12,157 bases of DNA from an uncultured Pedobacter sp. (lineage in GTDB: Bacteria; Bacteroidota; Bacteroidia; Sphingobacteriales; Sphingobacteriaceae). Under the pieces are notes generated by a model. It had not been told where the DNA came from. It did not search any database and worked only from the letters and a program-made list of their open reading frames with translations. The DNA lies in the NCBI GenBank assembly GCA_946478755.1, contig CAMLDJ010000161.1:1-12157 (forward strand). The letters run 5' to 3'. Positions 7,543 to 12,157 of the stretch are shown here, in pieces. The number at the start of each line of letters is the position of its first letter. The first letter of the stretch is position 1. Made by a program: the position numbers and the translations under genes.

Positions 7543-7725
7543 TTATTTGAAATACCGCAATCCATATCTGATCATGACATAAACAGGAATCGCCAGCGTG
7601 ATCCAGGAAAAAACATGCCATATTCCAACACCCATTATGGCCAGTAACAGACCTGAAATTGTGATTATTGAAAGCAAAATGGGAATTCCCCACACTTTAA
7701 AAAAGAGCTTATATTGTTCATGCAT
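7543..7725 (-). CDS. Small membrane protein (60 residues) of the siderophore uptake operon
   Basis: This 60-residue protein has two strong hydrophobic segments, about residues 14-32 and 35-51, separated by a short WHVF-containing link; it ends with basic and aromatic residues (RYGLRYFK). It would be an inner-membrane hairpin. I do not recognise the family. The ATG at 7725 lies inside the end of the PepSY gene, an 8-bp overlap in another frame, which suggests translational coupling and supports it as real. A competing frame across 7472-7693 lacks such linkage. A small subunit or chaperone for the PepSY reductase is a reasonable guess, not shown by sequence. Confidence 0.7.
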   Translation of the reverse strand: MHEQYKLFFKVWGIPILLSIITISGLLLAIMGVGIWHVFSWITLAIPVYVMIRYGLRYFK

Positions 7726-8890
7726 CTTCTTGAACGGTTGATAAGATTAGCGATTCTGGTTCTCCTATTAGTCTCTGTAACTGGGCTGATCTCGCCTTGC
7801 GCCTGGCAATCCAAAGATAGATTCCGGAAACCAGTACAATAATGGTAGCGAGATCAAAGATGGCCCAGAGGATCTTCATTGGTATCCCGCCATAATCCCC
7901 GAAATGAAAGGGCTGCGAGATAAAAATTGTCTTCAGGTACCATGGAAGATCTCTCATATCTGTTAATTCACCAGTTTTGGCATCTATTAACGCAGGTTTG
8001 ATGATCCTTGAAGTTAACGGGGTTGTTCCCACCAGGTATACTCCATAATGATATTTGCTGGAATAGAGCGTACCTGGATAGGCCACAAAAGACACTTCCA
8101 TTCCGGGAGCAGCTGCCTTAGCTGTTTTGACGGCAGCCTCCAGAGAGCTTAAGGTTCCGGTTACTTTAGGCTTATCTTTGTATCCGGCAACCATCTCGGC
8201 CAGTTGGCTGGCCTTCCATTTGTCCAGCGCAGGATCAACCAACGTATTGATCACTCCGGTAAGCCCTACAACTGATGCCCAAGCCAGCGTAACAATACCG
8301 AGCAGATTGTGCAGATCCAACCATCTTAGCCTCGATGACTTCTTGGTTCGGATCATCCCAAAATTGAAACGCTTCATGATCGGCCCGTATAAAACTACAC
8401 CCGAAACAATGGCCACAATGAAAAGAAAGCCCATGAATCCTAGAAAAAGCTTGCCCAGTATTCCGGCCAACATTTCTACATGAAGGTAATACATAATGAG
8501 CATAAAGTCCATTTCATTTGGTGGGCTGTCCATCACCTTCCCCGTATAGGCATTCATGGTCAGGTAATAGTCTGCTTCAATTGGTGCTTCACTGGAATCC
8601 GCTACCACGACAAACATTTGACCTGGATGATCTTTCACATCCCAGGATACATACTTCAGCGCCTTTACGGGTACATTTCTTAGCGCCTCTTCGAGGATCA
8701 CATCCTTTGATACTTCTGGAGTTCCGGGGGCAACGGAGGGCATTTCAACCTCCTTACCCAGTAAATGGTCAATTTCCTCATAAAATATCAGTGGTAAACC
8801 GGTCAGGCAGAGCATGAGCAGAAAAACTGTACAGATCAGGCTGGTCCACTTGTGGACATTAAACCATTTTTTTATTGTTCTCGCCTTCAT
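7718..8890 (-). CDS. PepSY-associated transmembrane protein, candidate siderophore reductase
   Basis: I place the start at the ATG at 8890 (MKARTIKKW, 390 residues); a TTG two codons upstream is in frame but less likely. Four main membrane segments are visible, near residues 16-37, 145-170, 197-220 and 337-363, with periplasmic PepSY-like regions between them. One contains YYLTMNAYTGKVM, typical of PepSY repeats. Histidines sit near the membrane segments in conserved contexts: H13 (NVHKW), H137 (LHVEM), H194 (DLHNLLG) and H329 (PFHFGDYG). Such histidines bind haem in FoxB-type PepSY reductases that release iron from ferrioxamine in Pseudomonas, and FpvG acts similarly on pyoverdine. The gene follows the siderophore receptor by 46 bp, so periplasmic or membrane reduction of the imported ferric siderophore is the best-supported role. 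The substrate is unknown. Confidence 0.87.
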   Translation of the reverse strand: MKARTIKKWFNVHKWTSLICTVFLLMLCLTGLPLIFYEEIDHLLGKEVEMPSVAPGTPEVSKDVILEEALRNVPVKALKYVSWDVKDHPGQMFVVVADSSEAPIEADYYLTMNAYTGKVMDSPPNEMDFMLIMYYLHVEMLAGILGKLFLGFMGFLFIVAIVSGVVLYGPIMKRFNFGMIRTKKSSRLRWLDLHNLLGIVTLAWASVVGLTGVINTLVDPALDKWKASQLAEMVAGYKDKPKVTGTLSSLEAAVKTAKAAAPGMEVSFVAYPGTLYSSKYHYGVYLVGTTPLTSRIIKPALIDAKTGELTDMRDLPWYLKTIFISQPFHFGDYGGIPMKILWAIFDLATIIVLVSGIYLWIARRKARSAQLQRLIGEPESLILSTVQEDA

Positions 8891-8936
8891 AAGCAAATTA
8901 AACGATTAATGATATATAAGGTAACCATTTTGCCGA

Positions 8937-11378
8937 TTAAAACTTATAAGCGAAACTTGCAGCTAAGTTTCTAGGTTTCTGTGGGTTAACAGACCAGTAA
9001 CCAATATAATATTCTTCATTGGTCAGGTTGTTCATGTTAAAGGTAAACCTGTATTTGTCTGAGTTATAAAATAAGCTTGCATTCAGCAGGGTATAACTTG
9101 GAAGTTCAAAAACTCCTGTTAAACTATTATCTATTACTTTATATACACCGGCATAATTTCCGCCAAGCCCCAGACCAAAATCCTTCAGTTTGCCGTTTGA
9201 AAATTTGTAGGTTGCCCACAGGTTGGCCAGATCCTGAGGTCCCTGCCCGCCCGGACTTCTACCTACTTCATTGTAAAAATCCGTAGGATTACCTGTGTTT
9301 CCATCAAGGACCTGGATTTTGGAATGACTCACTCCGGCAATCAGATTTAAACCAGGTAATGGATTGGCGTTTATATCCAGGTCAAACCCCTTGCTTCCGG
9401 TTTTTCCACCTTGAACAGAAGAATATGGCGTGTCATAAACCCGATTTGCTACCTTGATGTCATATACAGAAAAAGTTGCAAACAGCTTATCAGAGAACAA
9501 GTTGGCCTTTACACCAAATTCCCACTGGTTTGCATGTTCCGGCTTAAATGATTTTACACCGAGGCTCACTTTGTTTACATCGAAAACCTCCCTTGGGGCC
9601 ACATTAAAAAAAGCATTCATATAATTGGCAAAAACGGACACCTTATCCAGAATGGGCTGATAAACCAGGCCAAATTTAGGGGAAAACGTCAATTGATTAT
9701 AATCATCTTCAGGATCCTTCAAATCACCCTTTGAATCAAAATAGTCCATCCTCAGGCTGGCCATCACACTCAATGCAGGGGTAAAATTGAGTACGTTTGA
9801 CGCATAAGCGCTGTACGCACTGTTCTTTATTTTGGTATTACTGCCCTCTCCAGCATCTGCTAGTGCTTTATCTACCAAAGCTTGTGTTAAAAATACCGGT
9901 TCAATTTTATTGCCGTCTTTGTCTAATTCCACTTCGCTGTTCTGAGGGGTTACCTGTCTTACCATAGCCCATCCAGAACCGTTGTCGATCACAGTACGAC
10001 TAAAATAATCCAGCCCTAACAAGAAACGGTTCCTAAGATCTCCTATCTTAAAGTCACCATTAAAATTCTGCTGAATATCAGTCGTTTTCGTAGTCTGCTG
10101 TTCTTTATGGAAGTACTGGTCAAAATAACTATCTCTGTATATCCCTTCCTCATCTAATGGTGCATCATCCCAGATATAAGAATAATAGCCATCTGATTTT
10201 ACATTACCCCTTGAAATGACGGTTTGGGAAGTCCACTTGTCCGATAATTTGTACAACATCTGTCCCTGCAAATTATATCTCGGGTTTTTTATGGCCAGAT
10301 CGTCACTTATAAAAGAGAGATTCCTATCCAGGTTCAGCTCCTTCAGATTTTTAAAAACAAGTGTAGTGTCTCTGTTGGTATTAAAAAATACAGGCGCTAC
10401 TGCCCTTTTTTCCTGCAGGATCTCTGTAAATACCTGAAACGAAAGCTTGTCGTTCACTTCATAGGCAAGCGTAGGTGCGATATAGAATGACTTTTTAAAT
10501 CCGGCATCCTGGAAGCTATTTTCGGTGTGGTAGGCCGTATTAATGCGCAAAGCAATCTTTTCCGTTTTACTTAATGGCATGTTTACATCTGCGGTAATCC
10601 TGTTCAATCCGAAACTACCCAGATTATAAGCAACTTCACCACCAAAACTGTAATAAGGTTTCTTGGTGATGGTGTTGATGATCCCGCCATAGCCATAAAA
10701 AGAAGCGCCAAATAAGGTACCCGAAGGGCCTTTCATGACCTGGATTTCCTCTACACTGGCCGGATCCAAATTTCCGCTGGTTAGGCCGGGTAGTCCGTTG
10801 ATCAGACTCGGCTGCGCCTCAAAGCCACGCAATGCAAAGTAAGAAGCCCCATCGCCACCTCTACCTGTAGATTCCCATGTTCTTGAAATTCCAGGTATGT
10901 TCCTCATGGCATCATCATAATTGCTAATGACCTGTTGCTTTAATATTTCCTGCGGAACTGAGCCATATACCTGTGGATTTTCCAGGTTCTTTAACGGCAT
11001 TTTAGCGACTACTGCATTTACTTTGTTTGCATTCCTTAAAGATATGTTCACCTCACGCAATTGATCAGCATTTTCATTCAGGATGAAATCAACAGCTGTT
11101 GTTTCACCTGATTTTACTTCGACAGTCTGTTGCTGTTTCACCAGGCCAACGAATGTTGCAATGAGCATATGCGTACCCGCTTTAATACCTTTTAATTGAT
11201 AATTTCCTTTTTTATTGGTTAAGGCTGTTTTGCCAGTTCCCTTTATATTTACCGTAACAAGTTCGGCAGGTTTCCCGTCAGATGTTTTCACGGAACCGCT
11301 GATGTGTCCTGTCTGCGCGAATGATGCGCTTACAGTGCATAAAAGTAGAAAAGTGAAATTGGTAAGACTTTTCATCAT
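8937..11378 (-). CDS. TonB-dependent siderophore receptor with N-terminal carboxypeptidase-regulatory-like domain
   Basis: The 813-residue precursor starts with a signal peptide (1-21, cleavage near SFA-QTG). Residues 24-103 form a carboxypeptidase-regulatory-like beta domain (GHISGSVKTSDGKP ... TNKKGNYQLKGIKAGTH), common in Bacteroidota receptors. The plug domain spans about 118-245 and shows the siderophore-receptor text: NYDDAMRNIPGIS (153-165), YFALRGFEAQPSLINGLPG (180-198), and VEEIQVMKGPSGTLFG (209-224) followed by GGIINTITKKP. The remaining roughly 560 residues form the 22-strand barrel, ending in a terminal Phe (AYKF). It transports a ferric siderophore across the outer membrane using TonB energy. 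The N-terminal domain does not look like an anti-sigma signalling domain. The first gene of the operon, it has its own promoter at 11419-11450. The specific siderophore cannot be read from sequence. Confidence 0.95.
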   Translation of the reverse strand: MMKSLTNFTFLLLCTVSASFAQTGHISGSVKTSDGKPAELVTVNIKGTGKTALTNKKGNYQLKGIKAGTHMLIATFVGLVKQQQTVEVKSGETTAVDFILNENADQLREVNISLRNANKVNAVVAKMPLKNLENPQVYGSVPQEILKQQVISNYDDAMRNIPGISRTWESTGRGGDGASYFALRGFEAQPSLINGLPGLTSGNLDPASVEEIQVMKGPSGTLFGASFYGYGGIINTITKKPYYSFGGEVAYNLGSFGLNRITADVNMPLSKTEKIALRINTAYHTENSFQDAGFKKSFYIAPTLAYEVNDKLSFQVFTEILQEKRAVAPVFFNTNRDTTLVFKNLKELNLDRNLSFISDDLAIKNPRYNLQGQMLYKLSDKWTSQTVISRGNVKSDGYYSYIWDDAPLDEEGIYRDSYFDQYFHKEQQTTKTTDIQQNFNGDFKIGDLRNRFLLGLDYFSRTVIDNGSGWAMVRQVTPQNSEVELDKDGNKIEPVFLTQALVDKALADAGEGSNTKIKNSAYSAYASNVLNFTPALSVMASLRMDYFDSKGDLKDPEDDYNQLTFSPKFGLVYQPILDKVSVFANYMNAFFNVAPREVFDVNKVSLGVKSFKPEHANQWEFGVKANLFSDKLFATFSVYDIKVANRVYDTPYSSVQGGKTGSKGFDLDINANPLPGLNLIAGVSHSKIQVLDGNTGNPTDFYNEVGRSPGGQGPQDLANLWATYKFSNGKLKDFGLGLGGNYAGVYKVIDNSLTGVFELPSYTLLNASLFYNSDKYRFTFNMNNLTNEEYYIGYWSVNPQKPRNLAASFAYKF

Positions 11379-11418
11379 AGTTAATTTTGCTTTTTTTTGA
11401 TTAATATTTGAACGGAGG

Positions 11419-11450
11419 CAAACCTACTATTTAAAACCGTTCTAAACAAA
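11419..11450 (-). promoter_or_regulatory. Bacteroidota promoter (-33/-7) of the siderophore uptake operon
   Basis: On the minus strand, TTTG at 11450-11447 is followed after 20 bases by TAGGTTTG at 11426-11419. Both match the Bacteroidota consensus (TTTG, then TAnnTTTG) at accepted spacing. The -7 box ends 40 bp before the receptor ATG at 11378. This is the best-formed promoter in the window. Confidence 0.7.
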
Positions 11451-11452
11451 AG

Positions 11453-11475
11453 TTATTTAAAATTAATCTAAATAA
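11453..11475. promoter_or_regulatory. Operator-like dyad immediately upstream of the receptor -33 box
   Basis: TTATTTA (11453-11459) and TAAATAA (11469-11475) form a perfect 7-bp inverted repeat around a 9-base centre; nine of eleven positions pair when the whole 23 bp is centred at 11464. The sequence TCTAAAyAAA also occurs twice in direct orientation, at 11441-11450 and 11467-11476, 26 bp apart. The dyad ends two bases upstream of the -33 element. A binding site for an iron-responsive regulator is plausible given the operon. The A+T richness makes a chance dyad possible. Confidence 0.4.
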
Positions 11476-11618
11476 AACAAAATAAGAGTCGGCTTTTCAC
11501 CTATTTATTCCTTATATTGCCCGTAAGCAAGGCCGGTGATGTATAATGGCATGAAAAGCTGTGGCCGTGAATATATCCTGGGAATGGGAAGTTAGTGACA
11601 TACAAGCTCATGGTTCCG
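11476..11618. other. Non-coding stretch between receptor dyad and periodic element
   Basis: No gene is supported here. The sequence is of mixed composition, without a recognisable promoter or terminator. A 36-codon minus-strand frame (11501-11611) is open but has no start signal or familiar features. Confidence 0.4.
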
Positions 11619-11794
11619 TTATACCTTTGGTATACATCTGGTATACCTGTCCTGGTCAGTCGTATATACTTCGTACATCATTCAAGCGTCAGTTAATGTT
11701 GCGATAGTCAAGACCGAACCAACACCCTGTCACCACCGAATGATGACCGAAGCAGCAGGCCAGGTATAAAAGAGGTATAGCAGATATATAGAGA
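11619..11794. repeat. Degenerate 11-bp-periodic element folded as a large imperfect inverted repeat
   Basis: Cutting the sequence every 11 bases from 11619 lines up repeated words. TTATACCTTTG, GTATACATCTG and GTATACCTGTC open the element. GTCAAGACCGA (11707), GTCACCACCGA (11729) and ATGATGACCGA (11740) fall in its middle. AGGTATAAAAG (11762), AGGTATAGCAG and ATATATAGAGA close it. The two sides are also complementary about a centre at 11710.5: 11631-11650 pairs with 11771-11790 at 17 of 20 positions, 11669-11683 with 11738-11752 at 13 of 15, and 11697-11701 with 11720-11724 at 5 of 5. The unpaired stretches keep equal length on both sides. It is intergenic, between the terminator of the CHRD gene and the receptor promoter region. 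I recall Bacteroidota genomes carrying related 11-base intergenic repeats, but cannot confirm that here. Confidence 0.6.
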
Positions 11795-11829
11795 GGTGTC
11801 CTGTATTTGAATATGTTTACTGAAGGAAC

Positions 11830-11860
11830 AAAAAAGCCGATCATTTTTGAATGATACGGC
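11830..11860 (-). terminator. Intrinsic terminator of the CHRD-domain gene
   Basis: On the minus strand, GCCG then ATCAT (11860-11851, with one bulged T) pair with ATGAT and CGGC (11844-11836) around a 6-base loop, giving nine pairs. Six T's follow (11835-11830). It begins 24 bp after the stop codon of the CHRD gene and should end that transcript before the siderophore operon. Confidence 0.8.
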
Positions 11861-11884
11861 CTCATTGACATACATGATTGGTCT

Positions 11885-12157
11885 TTAGAATTTGATGTTT
11901 CCTCTTATTTCGCCACCAGGAATGGTTGAACTGTGAACATTCAAATACCATTTACCGGCAAGCAGCTGGTTTACCGCAGCATCTGTAAGCACACGCGTTT
12001 CACCCGATATGGTTCCTGAACTTGTGGTTGAAAAGCCGGTAATTCCTATAACCACCACGGAGCTTTTGGTATCAGATCCATCCTCAGCTCCGTGAAAGTG
12101 CATATTCGTCGTCGTTGCAGCGGCTGACCCGAGTTGCCAGGTAAAGTTGTAGGTTAT
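11885..12157 (-). CDS. CHRD-domain protein, 5' end outside window
   Basis: The frame ending at the stop codon 11885-11887 stays open to the right edge, exactly 91 codons including the stop, so the true start lies outside; the internal ATG at 12103 is not the start. The visible 90 residues are the C-terminal part of a CHRD domain: YNFTWQLGS, MHFHGAEDG, and the diagnostic end AGKWYLNVHSSTIPGGEIRGNIKF, in which W-Y-x-N-V-H and GGEIRG are the family signature. CHRD domains were first described in chordin, and bacterial members are usually exported or lipoprotein-anchored. Their function in bacteria is not established. The terminator at 11830-11860 follows directly. Whether a signal peptide exists cannot be seen. 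Confidence 0.85.
   Translation of the reverse strand: MTYNFTWQLGSAAATTTNMHFHGAEDGSDTKSSVVVIGITGFSTTSSGTISGETRVLTDAAVNQLLAGKWYLNVHSSTIPGGEIRGNIKF

Noticed and set aside
7472..7693. A 73-codon minus-strand frame overlapping the 60-residue membrane protein
   Set aside because: It shares most of its length with the membrane-protein frame, which has better start coupling and a coherent two-helix composition; this one has mixed, non-protein-like composition.
8518..8817. Antisense 99-codon frame within the PepSY gene
   Set aside because: The opposite strand has clear family motifs and membrane segments; the antisense frame has none.
8891..8896. TTG start two codons upstream for the PepSY gene
   Set aside because: An ATG follows immediately in frame and matches the usual basic N-terminus (MKARTIKKW); nothing favours the TTG.
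11501..11611. A 36-codon minus-strand open frame between the dyad and the periodic element
   Set aside because: Short, with no start signal or familiar protein features; open frames of this size are expected by chance.
11619..11794. CRISPR array
   Set aside because: The period is only 11 bases, the units are degenerate, and there are no constant repeats alternating with unique spacers and no cas genes.
11689..11871. A 60-codon minus-strand frame across the periodic element
   Set aside because: It begins inside the sequence downstream of the CHRD gene, spans the terminator and runs through the inverted repeat, so it is explained by non-coding structure.

Overview
The window most likely comes from a member of the Bacteroidota, probably a Pedobacter-like Sphingobacteriaceae. 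The grounds are the Bacteroidota-type promoter elements (TAnnTTTG -7 boxes), weak or absent Shine-Dalgarno signals, a TonB-dependent receptor with an N-terminal carboxypeptidase-regulatory-like domain, a PepSY membrane protein, a sphingolipid-type fatty acid hydroxylase and moderate to low G+C. The assignment rests on gene character only; there is no rRNA or marker gene here.

Layout. (1) 1-1961, minus strand: a two-gene operon with an Nramp-fold transporter that lacks the canonical metal-binding motifs, followed after 13 bp by an NAD-dependent epimerase/dehydratase (SDR) gene that runs off the left edge. (2) 1962-2273: a gene-poor gap with one small hairpin. (3) 2274-5514, minus strand: a stand-alone fatty acid 2-hydroxylase-like enzyme, preceded by an 844-residue exported protein that joins an atypical-kinase-like N-terminal region to a BamA/TamA-like outer-membrane barrel. 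(4) 5616-7176, plus strand, divergent from the barrel gene: a ring-cleaving dioxygenase and an alpha/beta hydrolase one base apart, resembling the mhqO/mhqD pairing of quinone detoxification. A convergent thioredoxin gene overlaps the end of the hydrolase. (5) 7543-11378, minus strand: an iron-siderophore uptake operon (TonB-dependent receptor, PepSY membrane reductase candidate, 60-residue membrane protein) with a well-formed promoter and an adjacent dyad. (6) 11379-11884: about 500 bp of non-coding DNA holding that promoter, a degenerate 11-bp-periodic element folded as a large imperfect inverted repeat, and an intrinsic terminator. (7) 11885-12157, minus strand: the C-terminal end of a CHRD-domain protein.

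Working together: the receptor moves a ferric siderophore across the outer membrane, and the PepSY protein is a plausible reductase that releases the iron. The dioxygenase, hydrolase and perhaps thioredoxin form a plausible redox/electrophile-stress group. The hydroxylase and barrel protein both concern the envelope but need not be functionally linked. The least ordinary items are the kinase-like/barrel fusion, the motif-less Nramp protein and the 11-bp-phased inverted repeat.
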